A stretch of 41,089 bases of DNA. Source: Bacteroidia bacterium (GTDB taxonomy: Bacteria; Bacteroidota; Bacteroidia; NS11-12g; UBA955). Of this stretch, positions 1 through 8,809 are shown piece by piece (within the stretch, counting starts at the first letter, position 1; the number at the start of each line of letters is the position of its first letter). The stretch lies in NCBI GenBank assembly GCA_014376345.1, contig JACMRS010000185.1:1-41089 (forward strand), given 5' to 3'. The position numbers were made by a program, and so were the translations under genes. The notes under the pieces were generated by a model, which did not search any database, was not told where the DNA came from, and saw only the letters and a program-made list of their open reading frames with translations.

Positions 1-16
1 AACCGAAAAGAGGCTT

Positions 17-46
17 GTAGGGGCGCACGGCAGTGTGTCCACATGT
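17..46. repeat. Partial copy of dispersed hairpin repeat
   Basis: This segment matches the first hairpin (an imperfect palindrome around CACACGGCAGTGTG) of the two longer copies at 8558-8669 and 8688-8809. Here one base differs (GCGCAC instead of GCACAC). It lies just beyond the 3' end of ybaB. The same core 8 kb apart shows that this is a dispersed element and not only a local tandem duplication. Confidence 0.7.
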
Positions 47-85
47 TAATAAACTGGTGTAAATTTCCAATAATCAATTGAAATC

Positions 86-120
86 AAAACCCTCTCCTTT
101 GAAGAGGGCAGGGTGAGGCC
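86..120 (-). terminator. Hairpin downstream of ybaB, possible terminator
   Basis: On the minus strand CCCTCT and AGAGGG (plus coordinates 90-95 and 103-108) form a 6-bp perfect stem with a 7-nt loop, followed by TTTTG. It starts about 19 nt past the ybaB stop, so it could terminate that transcript. The surrounding CCCTCTCC...AGGGTGAGGCC wording also looks like a dispersed intergenic repeat, so the terminator role is an inference. Confidence 0.45.
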
Positions 121-126
121 TTTTTT

Positions 127-429
127 TCAACCGCCAAAAAGCCCTGAAAGTCCTGGCATCATTGGTCCCGCAAGTTCTTTCATTTCCGCCTCACCGGCAG
201 AAGCAGCAGATTCAAGCGTTCTGTTTATCAATACACAAAGCTGATCTTCAAGCATTTCTCTGTCCAAAAGAGCCTGATCTGTTAAAGTAATATTCTTAAC
301 AGCCCTGTCTGCTGTGCATGTTACTGATATTCCATTAAGGGTTTCAGTAGCTTCTATTGAAGACATCCGGGCTTTGATTTCCTCAGCCTTTTTCTTCATT
401 TCCATCAATTGTGAGATATTTCCAAACAT
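127..429 (-). CDS. ybaB: YbaB/EbfC family nucleoid-associated protein
   Basis: A 100-residue protein, the usual length of the YbaB/EbfC family. These are small dimeric DNA-binding proteins that coat the nucleoid and often sit beside dnaX and recR. The N terminus MFGNISQLMEMKKKAEEIKA is the expected long amphipathic helix. The middle has the family's short beta region (GISVTCTADRAVKNITLTD), and the tail is the typical Met/Gly/Pro-rich PMMPGLSGLFGG. The start is ATG at 429. No dnaX or recR is visible next to it. It is transcribed away from the peptidase gene at 546, leaving a short divergent promoter region. The family call is firm; the exact cellular role here is inferred from the family. Confidence 0.9.
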   Translation of the reverse strand: MFGNISQLMEMKKKAEEIKARMSSIEATETLNGISVTCTADRAVKNITLTDQALLDREMLEDQLCVLINRTLESAASAGEAEMKELAGPMMPGLSGLFGG

Positions 430-545
430 GTTTTTTAGTCTTATTTTTGCAAAGCGAAGGTAATATTATAATCATTCATAGAAAAATAGAAGTAATATCA
501 GCCTATTTGATATATTTTTGAATTTTGTTCACCTTTAAAAGTCAG

Positions 546-2231
546 ATGGTAAAAAAACTCTTTATTTCAGCAACCTTTTTTATAATGGTTGTCAATCTTT
601 CTGCCCAAAACGGACTTAAAGAAAAAATCGAATCTTATAAAAAAGTAAAACTTACCACTGATATTTCTTTGTTAAGTGAAGATGAAAAACATCTTCTTCA
701 GCTATTTATAAGAGCTGCAGAGGAGGCAGATCAGGTTTTCTGGAAGCAGGCAATCGATTCGAAGCAGAAATTTTTGAGTATGATTAAAGATTCTTTTCAA
801 AGAGAATTTGCTTTGATTAATTACGGTCCTTGGGACAGACTTGATAACAACAAACCTTTTGTTAAAGGATATGGCATAAAGCCATTAGGTGCCGGGTTTT
901 ATCCTGCAGACATGACAAAATCCCAGTTCGACAGCATTCCCGGTAAAGATAAATTCAGTCCTTATACTATCATTCAAAAAAGTAAATACGGAAAATTTAC
1001 AGTGGTACCTTATAATCTTGCTTATTTTCAAAACAACAGAAATATTTCGAACGCGCTTCTTCAGGCTTCCCAAATTGCAGGCTCAAAGCTTCAGGATACA
1101 ATGCTTCAAAAATATCTTCAACTGCGCTCGCGTGCTTTTTTAACCAATGATTTTATCAAAAGTGATATCGCCTGGCTTAATATGAAAGACAACAGGCTCG
1201 ACATTATTATTGGCCCGATAGAAAATTATGAAGACCAGCTTAATGGTTTAAAAACATCTTATGAAGCTTATGTTCTGGTAAAAGATATGGAATGGAGCAA
1301 AAGACTTGAGAAATATGTTTCTTACTTGCCCGAACTTCAGAAAAACTTACCTGTAGCTCAGATTTATAAGTCTGAAACTCCAGGTAGTTCCTCTCAACTC
1401 AATGCTTACGATGTAGTTTATTACGCTGGCGATTGTAATGCCGGAAGTAAAACTATTGCTGTGAATCTTCCCAACGACGAAACAATTCAGACAGAACACG
1501 GCACGCGTCGCTCTCAGCTTAAAAATGTGATGCAGGCTAAATTTGATAATATCATGTTGCCAATTGCAAAAGCGCTGATTGATCCCGCACAACAAAAACA
1601 TGTTACTTTTAATGCATTCTTCGTTAATACAATGTTTCATGAAGTGGCACACGGTTTGGGAATTAAAAATACCATTGATGGGAAAGGCACAGTACGCGAA
1701 GCTTTAGGGGCTGATTACAGCGCACTTGAAGAAGGAAAAGCTGACATTCTCGGATTGTATATGGTTACCAGATTGTTTGATGAAAAAGTATTGACAGAAG
1801 GCGAAATTGCAGATTATTACGTAACTTTCGTTGCAGGTATTTTCAGGTCAGTGCGTTTTGGTGCTTCAAGTGCTCACGGAAAAGCCAATATGGTTAGATT
1901 TAATTATTTCAATGAATTAGGAGCTTTTACAAGAGATACCAAAACGGGCTATTACACCGTTAATATTGAAAAAATGAAAGCTGCTATTGAATCATTGTCT
2001 GCATTAATTCTTGAACTTCAAGGCAATGGAGACCCGACTAAAGTACAGGAACTAACTAAAGAAAAAGGTATAATAGGAGCGCTGCTGAAAGCAGATCTTC
2101 AAAAGCTTGAAACACTTAAAATACCAGTAGACATTATATTTGAACAGGGTGTTGAAGTACTTGGACTGGCACCAGATAAAGGATTACAACAACAACGAGC
2201 TCCACTTCCAAAAGGAGTTATTAAACATTAA
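546..2231 (+). CDS. Secreted M49 (dipeptidyl-peptidase III-like) zinc peptidase
   Basis: I chose ATG 546 (561 residues) over an upstream TTG at 525, because the protein then begins with a clean signal peptide (MVKKLFISATFFIMVVNLSA, cleavage near SAQ). Zinc-binding HEVAH is at residues 365-369, and the third ligand motif EEGKAD lies about 30 residues later (395-400), a spacing that fits the DPP III/M49 fold. The rest (Trp-rich middle, GADYSALEEGKAD) resembles bacterial M49 proteins annotated as Zn-dependent hydrolases. Classical M49 has a six-residue HExxGH motif; this one has five-residue HExxH. It is expected to cleave short peptides in the periplasm or outside the cell. Only about 40 nt separate it from the prc-like gene, so co-transcription is likely. 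Family confident; substrate unknown. Confidence 0.85.
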   Translation: MVKKLFISATFFIMVVNLSAQNGLKEKIESYKKVKLTTDISLLSEDEKHLLQLFIRAAEEADQVFWKQAIDSKQKFLSMIKDSFQREFALINYGPWDRLDNNKPFVKGYGIKPLGAGFYPADMTKSQFDSIPGKDKFSPYTIIQKSKYGKFTVVPYNLAYFQNNRNISNALLQASQIAGSKLQDTMLQKYLQLRSRAFLTNDFIKSDIAWLNMKDNRLDIIIGPIENYEDQLNGLKTSYEAYVLVKDMEWSKRLEKYVSYLPELQKNLPVAQIYKSETPGSSSQLNAYDVVYYAGDCNAGSKTIAVNLPNDETIQTEHGTRRSQLKNVMQAKFDNIMLPIAKALIDPAQQKHVTFNAFFVNTMFHEVAHGLGIKNTIDGKGTVREALGADYSALEEGKADILGLYMVTRLFDEKVLTEGEIADYYVTFVAGIFRSVRFGASSAHGKANMVRFNYFNELGAFTRDTKTGYYTVNIEKMKAAIESLSALILELQGNGDPTKVQELTKEKGIIGALLKADLQKLETLKIPVDIIFEQGVEVLGLAPDKGLQQQRAPLPKGVIKH

Positions 2232-2272
2232 CAAAACTAAAACACACATAATTAATTCCGCTACGAAAGAAC

Positions 2273-4369
2273 ATGAAAAAAAATAAAATTCTCTTGCTCC
2301 TGCTGCTGCCTCTTACGGCTATGCTGTTTGGATTTTGTTTGTCAAAAAACAATTCAGGATCTGACGAAGATCTGTCTAAAATCATTCTGGATGTACTTGA
2401 AAATTACCATTATCAGCCTACCGCAGTTGATGATAAATTTTCCGGTGAACTTTTTGATCTTTATATCAAACGTCTTGATAACAACAAACGATTCTTTACT
2501 TCAGACGATATTGCTCAGCTTCAGCAATACAGAAAAGATCTTGATGATCAGGCAAAAGAAGGAAGGTATGAATTTTTCACTAAAGCCAATGCACTTTATT
2601 CTACAAGGTTAAAGATGCTTGAAGCTCATTATAAAACCGTTTTGGAAACTCCTTTTGATTTCACCACAAATGAATATTACGATTTTAATGAGGACAGTTC
2701 TCAGTTTCTTAAAAGTGAAGAAGAATTGAAAGAAAGCTGGAGAAAATCTCTTAAACTTCAGGTTCTTGAAAAACTTTACCGTAAAATTGATGTTCAGGAT
2801 AAGTCCAAAGACCGCAAGGATACTTTGCTTACCTTGAAATCTCAGGATACGCTTGAGGCTCATGCAAGAAAAGAAGTTCTTAAAACGCATAACGACTGGT
2901 TTAAAAGACTTAGTAAAGTTGATAAAGAAGAGTTAAAATCTCTTTATATTAACTGTATAACGGAGCTTTTTGATCCTCATACAAACTATTTCCCGCCAAA
3001 AGAAAAAGAAGATTTTGATATTAGAATGAGTGGTACACTCGAAGGTATCGGAGCAACGCTTTCAGAAAAAGATGGTTACATTAAAGTTGAGCGCATTGTA
3101 CCGGGAAGTCCTTCTTATAAGCAGGGTGAATTAAAATCGGGTGATTTACTTATTAAAGTTTCTCAAGAAACAGGCGATCCTGTAGATCTGGTTAATATGA
3201 AAGTGGATGATGCCGTTCAGTATATCCGTGGTAAAAAAGGAACTACAGTTAGACTGACAGTTAAAAAGCCTGATGAAAGTATTAAAGTGATTTCGATTGT
3301 AAGAGATGTGGTTGTGATTGAAGAAGGTTATGCAAAATCGGGAATTATCAGGAAAGATGGTAAAAAATACGGTTATATTAACCTTCCACAATTTTATACC
3401 AATCTGAACCAGTCTGGTGGCAGAACCTGTTCGAAGGATGTGGCCATTGAGGTTGAAAAATTAAAAAAAGACACTGTTGCCGGCATTATCCTTGATTTGA
3501 GGAACAATGGTGGTGGCTCTCTTGGAGATGTTGTTACTATGAGTGGTTTGTTTATAGAGCAAGGTCCGATTGTTCAGGTTAAATCCCGCAACAAAACTCC
3601 GGATATTCTGAATGATGAAGACCCTTCAGTTCAGTATGATGGTCCTTTAACGATTATGGTTGACGGTTACAGCGCATCTGCCTCAGAAATTCTTGCAGCA
3701 GCTTTACAGGATTACCACAGAGCAGCTATTATTGGTACAGGTACTTATGGTAAGGGCACTGTTCAGAGGTTTATAGATCTGGATCAGGGTGAAATGTTCT
3801 TTCAAAAGAAAAACGCAAAAAAACTTGGTGCACTTAAAATTACAATACAGAAGTTTTACCGTGTTAATGGCGGTACCACTCAGCTTCAGGGTGTAACACC
3901 GGATATTATTCTTCCGGACCGTTATCAGTTTATTGAACTGGGTGAAAAAGACAGTGAACATCCTTTGGGCTGGGACGAGATACCTAAAGCAAGCTATGGA
4001 ACGAAGTTGAATTATAGCAAGAAAATTAAGAAGGCTAAAGAAAACAGTGCTAAGCGAATGGAAAAAAACGAGGCTTTTAAAAAGATTATGGAGCTTGCTG
4101 TAAGGGCGAAAGAGCTTAATAAGAAAACCCATTTTACACTGAATCTTAAAGAATTTGCTGCTGAACAAAAGAAACTGGAAGCAGAAAATGTTAAGTTTGA
4201 CACTTTCCTTAAAACACTTTCTGAGAATAAGGTTTCAAATTTAACTGCTGATATTCAGGCTGCTGCAGGAGATGCGACAGTTTTGAAAATGAAGCAAGAC
4301 TGGCTAGGTAATCTTAAAAAGGATATCTATCTGGATGAAGCAGTAGAGATATTGAAGGATTTGAGATAA
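2273..4369 (+). CDS. prc: C-terminal (tail-specific) processing protease, S41 family
   Basis: A 698-residue periplasmic protease of the Prc/Tsp type. The N terminus has a hydrophobic signal segment (LLLLLPLTAMLFGFCL), followed by a helical N-terminal domain (about 30-240), a PDZ domain (about 240-335, with EGIGATLSEKDGYIKVERI), the S41 core (about 350-550) and a helical C-terminal domain. The catalytic Ser is S469 within GYSASASEI and the general-base Lys is K494 within YGKGTVQ. The 25-residue Ser-Lys spacing equals that known for E. coli Tsp (S430/K455). The enzyme degrades or trims periplasmic and lipoprotein substrates from their C termini. It directly follows the M49 peptidase gene and is closed by a strong terminator at 4386-4432. 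Confidence 0.93.
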   Translation: MKKNKILLLLLLPLTAMLFGFCLSKNNSGSDEDLSKIILDVLENYHYQPTAVDDKFSGELFDLYIKRLDNNKRFFTSDDIAQLQQYRKDLDDQAKEGRYEFFTKANALYSTRLKMLEAHYKTVLETPFDFTTNEYYDFNEDSSQFLKSEEELKESWRKSLKLQVLEKLYRKIDVQDKSKDRKDTLLTLKSQDTLEAHARKEVLKTHNDWFKRLSKVDKEELKSLYINCITELFDPHTNYFPPKEKEDFDIRMSGTLEGIGATLSEKDGYIKVERIVPGSPSYKQGELKSGDLLIKVSQETGDPVDLVNMKVDDAVQYIRGKKGTTVRLTVKKPDESIKVISIVRDVVVIEEGYAKSGIIRKDGKKYGYINLPQFYTNLNQSGGRTCSKDVAIEVEKLKKDTVAGIILDLRNNGGGSLGDVVTMSGLFIEQGPIVQVKSRNKTPDILNDEDPSVQYDGPLTIMVDGYSASASEILAAALQDYHRAAIIGTGTYGKGTVQRFIDLDQGEMFFQKKNAKKLGALKITIQKFYRVNGGTTQLQGVTPDIILPDRYQFIELGEKDSEHPLGWDEIPKASYGTKLNYSKKIKKAKENSAKRMEKNEAFKKIMELAVRAKELNKKTHFTLNLKEFAAEQKKLEAENVKFDTFLKTLSENKVSNLTADIQAAAGDATVLKMKQDWLGNLKKDIYLDEAVEILKDLR

Positions 4370-4385
4370 TTCAAATTCATAAATT

Positions 4386-4432
4386 AAGCCCCGTAATCTT
4401 TTCTCAGGAAATTGGTTGCGGGGCTTTTTTTG
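4386..4432 (+). terminator. Rho-independent terminator after prc
   Basis: AAGCCCCG and CGGGGCTT (4386-4393 and 4419-4426) form an 8-bp perfect stem with a 25-nt loop, followed by a run of T. It lies 17 nt past the prc stop codon and should end the M49-prc transcript. Confidence 0.85.
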
Positions 4433-4538
4433 TTTGCTCTAAAATAAAATAAAATTCACTTTTAACCCGTTATTACGATAAAATTTAGCTTTTAGATTGA
4501 AAAATCAGGACATTTTTATTGTTTTTTAAAGTCAATCC

Positions 4539-4569
4539 TTTGCTAAATTGATATTTTCGTATAAGTTTG
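4539..4569 (+). promoter_or_regulatory. Bacteroidota-type promoter of PorE-like gene
   Basis: TTTG at 4539-4542 and TAAGTTTG at 4562-4569 match the Bacteroidota -33 (TTTG) and -7 (TAnnTTTG) elements, with 19 nt between them, the classic spacing. Transcription would begin near 4575, giving a leader of about 40 nt before ATG 4616. This supports ATG 4616 over the upstream TTG at 4577. Confidence 0.55.
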
Positions 4570-4615
4570 TGAAATATTGTCAATAAATTTTTCTGATAGT
4601 TTAACCGTGATAAGA

Positions 4616-7600
4616 ATGAATAAAAACACACAAAAGATTTTTACCATAGTATTGATTTCTTTTTCTTTGTTTCTTTTCTCCTGTAAGAACAATCTTGCAG
4701 AAGGTGATAAAGCAAAGGCTCAGCTACGATATAAAGATGCAGCCGATTATTACACAAAGGCTCAGACTGACAAAGGAATAACACCTGAACAGAAGAAGAG
4801 GGCAATGGAAAATGCTGCTGAAGCTCATCGTATGGATAATAATTACGAAGCAGCTGCAAAAGCTTATGATAAAATTCTGAAAAAAGATCCAAAAAACACC
4901 GATGCTTTATTTTATAGCGGTGTTATGAATATGAAACTTATAACGTCTTCAAATCCGGATGCGGAAAAAAATGCCAGAGAAAGTTTCAGGAAATATTTGG
5001 AGGAAATTCCTAACGATCCTACAGTACTTGCAAAAATTGCAGGTATGGACAGTATGCAGAGCTGGAAAAATCAACCCAGCAGATTTCAAGTTACCAATTT
5101 AAAAGCTGCAAATACTAAATATAATGAGTTTAGCCCAATGGTGTTGGGTAAAAAAGATGAAGAGCTTTACTTCACTTCAGACCGTGACGGAGGAGTAACT
5201 AAAAAACCTTATGGCTGGACAGGTAATTTCTATACAGATGTTTGGTCTATGAAGAAAAAAGTTGCTAAAGGCAGAGCATCTAAAGATACTAAAAAAGAAA
5301 TAGCATGGGAAAATCCGGTTCTTACTTTAGGAACAATCAATTCTAAATTTAATGATGGTGTAACTACTTTCGATAGAAAGTTTGGTACTGTTTATTATAC
5401 GCAATGTAATGGTGAGGACGGCAAAGGTAAATATTGCAAAATATTTGAAGCCACTAAAAAAGGACTAGAGTGGGGAGATATTAAAATGCTGGAATTCTGC
5501 AGCGACAGTTTTAACTATTCTCACCCGGCTTTAAATGAAGACGGAACTAAAATGTATTTCACTTCAGATCGTGAAGGTGGTGAGGGTGGTTATGATCTTT
5601 GGGTTTCTAATTATGTTAAAAGAGGAAAAACATGGGGAGATCCAGTAAATCTTGGTCCGGTAATAAATACTAATAAAGATGAGGAATTTCCATATTGGAA
5701 TACTCATGATCAAAGTTTGTATTTTTCATCTAATGGTCATATTGGATTGGGATCTTTCGACATTTTCAAAAGTGAGGGTGGAGGAGATGAATGGTCTGCA
5801 CCTGAAAATTTAAGAGCTCCTTTGAATTCCGGGGGTGATGATTTTGGTATTACTTTCGACCTTAACAACCCTGTTCATGGCTATTTTACATCAAACAGAG
5901 ATATTGGCAAAAAAATAAATGATGATATTTATGAGTTCAATATTACACCACTTGTAATCAGGCTTAAAGGAATTGTTACAGATTGTAACAAAAAAGTTCC
6001 ACTTAAAAATTCACTTATTACTATTACCAACGATAAGGATACAAATAAAATTGTTATTTTCACCAACGAGCGTGGTGAGTATGATACAGCTCTGAAAGAA
6101 AAACGCAATTACGAAATTTCGTGTACCAACCGTGAACTTTATTATTTTGATGCACAATCTAAACAGCAAAGTACAGTAGGTGTTAAATTCTCAACTACAT
6201 TTATTAAAGATTTCTGTCTTGAATCTCAGATTATTGAAAAACCTTATCCTATTTATTATGACCTGAATAAAGCTATCATCAGACCTGATGCTGCCAAGAT
6301 TCTGGATGAAGAAATTCTGCCTTTGCTTATTAAATATCCTAAGTTAAGGGTAGAGTTGGGTTCACATACGGATTGTCGTTCATCTTATGAGTATAATATT
6401 GACTTGTCTCAAAGACGTGCAGATTCAGCGGTAAATTATCTTGTTAAACGAGGTATTGACCCAAGAAGAATTGTTGCAAAAGGTTATGGTGAATCCCAGT
6501 TAGTGAATGATTGTGCCTGCGAAGGAGCAGTTAAATCTAATTGTTCAGAGGCAGTGCATCAGGAAAACAGAAGAACAGTAATTAAAACACTGGATGTAAA
6601 CTTTGATCCTTCTGTTAAATTTATTGAGTCTACTGACCCAAACAATAAAAATGAAAAGCCAATTATTGTAAAACTTGGTAAAAAAGATGCACTTTATACT
6701 GTTGAGTCTGCCGGCAACGGTGTTGAAACAACTGTTCCTGCTCTGATAGCTACGGGTGAAGATTTATTGATTTCATTTATAGAGCTTAAAGCCCTTGTTA
6801 AAGCAAACAAAATTAAAGCTACAGATTTAACAGGAATAACTCTTGCAGATATTAATGCAGGTAGATTTAAAGCAAATGCAACTGTTAAAATGATGTCTCT
6901 TCGTGTTGGTCCGGCTTCTGCTGGTAAAACAATGACAGAAATAACCCTGAAAGTGGCTAACGATATTAAAGCACCTTACCAGCTTGGTATCAACGCACTT
7001 AAAAAGGAAGGTGGAACAATTAATACTGACGAAGATGAGTTGATATTTAAAAATGTAAACAAGGATGCACTTCAGGGAGGTCCGGTTGACAGTAAAATAT
7101 TGAACAATGCAGGTAACCCGGGCACAGGCAATACAGGTACTTCAAATACTCCGGGTGGTGCAGCTGCAGGAAATACTGGTACAACACCAAAACCTGCAGA
7201 TACTGTTTCATTGGATGGTTATACTAAAATTCCATTAATGTCCGGTGGTGCTGAAAAATCAGTTGCTACAATGATCAATGACAAAGAAAATGTGAACTGG
7301 AATGTTAACCTGGCAGGAAACAAAACTGAAATTGATGAAGAGACTGCTAAAAGACTTTATGAAAATGGAGTAATTAGTAAAGAAGATTTTGAAGATGGTG
7401 AAAGCATTAAAATTAATGGTACCAAGCTTAGAAGTAATACCTTTATTATCAAATCTCTTGAGATTAGCGGGGTAACTGTTGAAAACGTGAGAGTTGTAAT
7501 TAATGGTAAAATTTCAGATCCTGTATTGGGAAAATCATTCTGGAAGAAGCTTAACCCGATCGAGAAAAACGGTTCGATCTATGTAAAGCCTAAAGCTAAA

Positions 7601-7624
7601 AAAGCCGGCAAGTCCGACGATTAA
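4616..7624 (+). CDS. PorE-like OmpA-family lipoprotein with C-terminal retropepsin-like extension
   Basis: Taken from ATG 4616 (1002 residues), it begins with a lipoprotein signal (FSLFLFSC, lipid-accepting Cys23). In order: TPR repeats (about 25-130), a PD40/WD40-like beta-propeller (about 150-440, blades with YFTSDRDGG, YFTSDREGGEGGYDLW, YFSSNGHIGLGSFDIF), a carboxypeptidase-regulatory-like beta-sandwich (about 455-530) and an OmpA C-terminal peptidoglycan-binding domain (about 540-660, with GSHTDCRSSYEYN and the ENRR arginine). This order is that of PorE, which anchors the type IX secretion machine to the peptidoglycan. Beyond PorE's usual end lie about 340 more residues: two domains that I read as degenerate aspartic-protease (retropepsin) folds at about 675-815 and 865-1002, joined by a Gly/Thr/Asn/Pro-rich linker. 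It has its own promoter and terminator. The PorE-like call is good; true orthology is not proven. Confidence 0.85.
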   Translation: MNKNTQKIFTIVLISFSLFLFSCKNNLAEGDKAKAQLRYKDAADYYTKAQTDKGITPEQKKRAMENAAEAHRMDNNYEAAAKAYDKILKKDPKNTDALFYSGVMNMKLITSSNPDAEKNARESFRKYLEEIPNDPTVLAKIAGMDSMQSWKNQPSRFQVTNLKAANTKYNEFSPMVLGKKDEELYFTSDRDGGVTKKPYGWTGNFYTDVWSMKKKVAKGRASKDTKKEIAWENPVLTLGTINSKFNDGVTTFDRKFGTVYYTQCNGEDGKGKYCKIFEATKKGLEWGDIKMLEFCSDSFNYSHPALNEDGTKMYFTSDREGGEGGYDLWVSNYVKRGKTWGDPVNLGPVINTNKDEEFPYWNTHDQSLYFSSNGHIGLGSFDIFKSEGGGDEWSAPENLRAPLNSGGDDFGITFDLNNPVHGYFTSNRDIGKKINDDIYEFNITPLVIRLKGIVTDCNKKVPLKNSLITITNDKDTNKIVIFTNERGEYDTALKEKRNYEISCTNRELYYFDAQSKQQSTVGVKFSTTFIKDFCLESQIIEKPYPIYYDLNKAIIRPDAAKILDEEILPLLIKYPKLRVELGSHTDCRSSYEYNIDLSQRRADSAVNYLVKRGIDPRRIVAKGYGESQLVNDCACEGAVKSNCSEAVHQENRRTVIKTLDVNFDPSVKFIESTDPNNKNEKPIIVKLGKKDALYTVESAGNGVETTVPALIATGEDLLISFIELKALVKANKIKATDLTGITLADINAGRFKANATVKMMSLRVGPASAGKTMTEITLKVANDIKAPYQLGINALKKEGGTINTDEDELIFKNVNKDALQGGPVDSKILNNAGNPGTGNTGTSNTPGGAAAGNTGTTPKPADTVSLDGYTKIPLMSGGAEKSVATMINDKENVNWNVNLAGNKTEIDEETAKRLYENGVISKEDFEDGESIKINGTKLRSNTFIIKSLEISGVTVENVRVVINGKISDPVLGKSFWKKLNPIEKNGSIYVKPKAKKAGKSDD

Positions 7625-7631
7625 TATTTGA

Positions 7632-7664
7632 AGAAAGGCGGTTTTAACCGCCTTTCTTTTTTAG
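7632..7664 (+). terminator. Rho-independent terminator after PorE-like gene
   Basis: GAAAGGCGGTT and AACCGCCTTTC form a perfect palindromic stem, followed by TTTTTT. It starts about 8 nt after the stop codon. Confidence 0.88.
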
Positions 7665-7691
7665 TAACAGTATCTTTCTGATTATCAGTAT

Positions 7692-8522
7692 TTGAAAAAA
7701 GGCCCTATTTTTTTCAGCAGGCACCAGGGTATCGGTGATGCCGTATTTGTAAATACTGTTGCCTGGCATTGCGGGCATTTTAATAAGTGCAAAGTAATTA
7801 TTGGCACTAACCATAAAGAAATTTTCAGGAACAACCCTTACGTGAGGATATTTCCTTTTACATCAGAAAAAATGTTTTTCCGCTTTGTAAGACTGCTTAG
7901 AATTCTAGGTTTTAGTCCGCAACATTTTGTTATGACATACCAGGCAGAATTAAAAGAAACGCCGCATATTATGGATGCGCTTTGTAAGAAGGCTGGAATG
8001 CACATTCATCTCAGTAAGCCATTAATATTCCTAACAGAAAAGGAACTTTCGAAAAAGCAGTTGCCTGTCGGTGAAAAACCATGGCTGGCGATTCATTCAA
8101 CCGGACTTACAGACTGGACAGACAATAAAAACTATTACCCTGAAAGGTTTGAGGAAGTGGTACTCGCATTAAAGTCGAAGTATAATATTGTGCAGCTCGG
8201 ACTGGAATCTGATCCTGCTTTATCAGCAGATTTAGATTTAAGGGGAAAGTTAACAGTAAGAGAAACTGCAGCCCTGTTTTACGAATGTAAATTGTTTATT
8301 GGTCAGGTGGGGTTTTTAATGCATGCTGCAGAAGCAGCCTCATGTCGCAGCATAATCATCTACGGTGGATTTGAAGCACCATGGCAGCACGATTACCCTC
8401 ACCAACAGTCAATATACTCACCAGTGTCCTGTGCGCCCTGCTGGCAACTCATTTGCCCCTACGATAAAAAATGTATGGATATGATTATGCCTTCTACGAT
8501 TGTTGAAATGGCATTGGGTTGA
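7692..8522 (+). CDS. Glycosyltransferase family 9 (heptosyltransferase-like)
   Basis: A 276-residue cytoplasmic enzyme of the GT9/GT-B fold. The N-terminal Rossmann half starts with the family's RHQGIGDAVFVNTVAW. The C-terminal half has the donor-binding signature with GLTDWTDNKNYYPERFEEV, then LFIGQVGFLMHAAEAA and IIIYGGFEAPWQ, and a Cys-rich tail (CAPCWQLICPYDKKC) seen in many GT9 members. It should add a sugar to lipopolysaccharide or another surface glycan; the acceptor is unknown. No in-frame ATG lies near the 5' end. TTG 7692 is the only usable start after an upstream in-frame TAA at 7665, so a TTG start is likely. It stands alone between a terminator and a repeat region. Confidence 0.85.
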   Translation: MKKGPIFFSRHQGIGDAVFVNTVAWHCGHFNKCKVIIGTNHKEIFRNNPYVRIFPFTSEKMFFRFVRLLRILGFSPQHFVMTYQAELKETPHIMDALCKKAGMHIHLSKPLIFLTEKELSKKQLPVGEKPWLAIHSTGLTDWTDNKNYYPERFEEVVLALKSKYNIVQLGLESDPALSADLDLRGKLTVRETAALFYECKLFIGQVGFLMHAAEAASCRSIIIYGGFEAPWQHDYPHQQSIYSPVSCAPCWQLICPYDKKCMDMIMPSTIVEMALG

Positions 8523-8557
8523 ATGAATTGAGAATTGCCTATTGATTATGAATAATT

Positions 8558-8669
8558 GTAGGGCACACGGCAGTGTGTCCACCTGTGAGGACGTGTGGGT
8601 TTTTCATTCATCCCTTGGGACGGTGCCCCAAGTTGAGATGTTAAAGGCCTTCAGCCTTGGTTGAATCTG
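8558..8669. repeat. Three-hairpin repeat, copy 1
   Basis: Three short palindromes in series: GGGCACAC/GTGTGTCC (8561-8580, 8 bp with one G-U), CTTGGG/CCCAAG (8614-8632) and AAGGC/GCCTT (8644-8658). The unit recurs 18 nt downstream as copy 2 with a few substitutions and a short length difference in the spacer between hairpins 1 and 2. The stems are kept, and changes fall mostly in loops and spacers. Confidence 0.8.
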
Positions 8670-8687
8670 CATTGGTTGTGATCGGAT

Positions 8688-8809
8688 GTAGGGGCACACG
8701 GCAGTGTGTCCACCTGTATGGATGTGTTGGTTTTTCATTCATACTCATATTGTCTTGGGACGCTGCCCCAAGTTGAGATGTTAAAGGCCTTCAGCCTGGT
8801 TGAGTCTGG
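8688..8809. repeat. Three-hairpin repeat, copy 2
   Basis: Direct repeat of 8558-8669 in the same orientation. Hairpin 1 (8691-8710) and hairpin 2 (stem CTTGGG/CCCAAG, loop GCTG where copy 1 has GGTG) are conserved. Hairpin 3 is slightly eroded (AGGC/GCCT). The spacer between hairpins 1 and 2 is about ten bases longer than in copy 1. Confidence 0.8.

Noticed and set aside
525..545. TTG start at 525 for the M49 peptidase
   Set aside because: It would add seven residues in front of a clean signal peptide that starts at ATG 546.
4577..4615. TTG start at 4577 for the PorE-like gene
   Set aside because: It lies only 8 nt past the -7 element and would put 13 extra residues before a standard lipoprotein signal.
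8558..8809. CRISPR array
   Set aside because: Only two long copies with internal hairpins and unequal spacers; no regular short repeat-spacer pattern and no cas genes.
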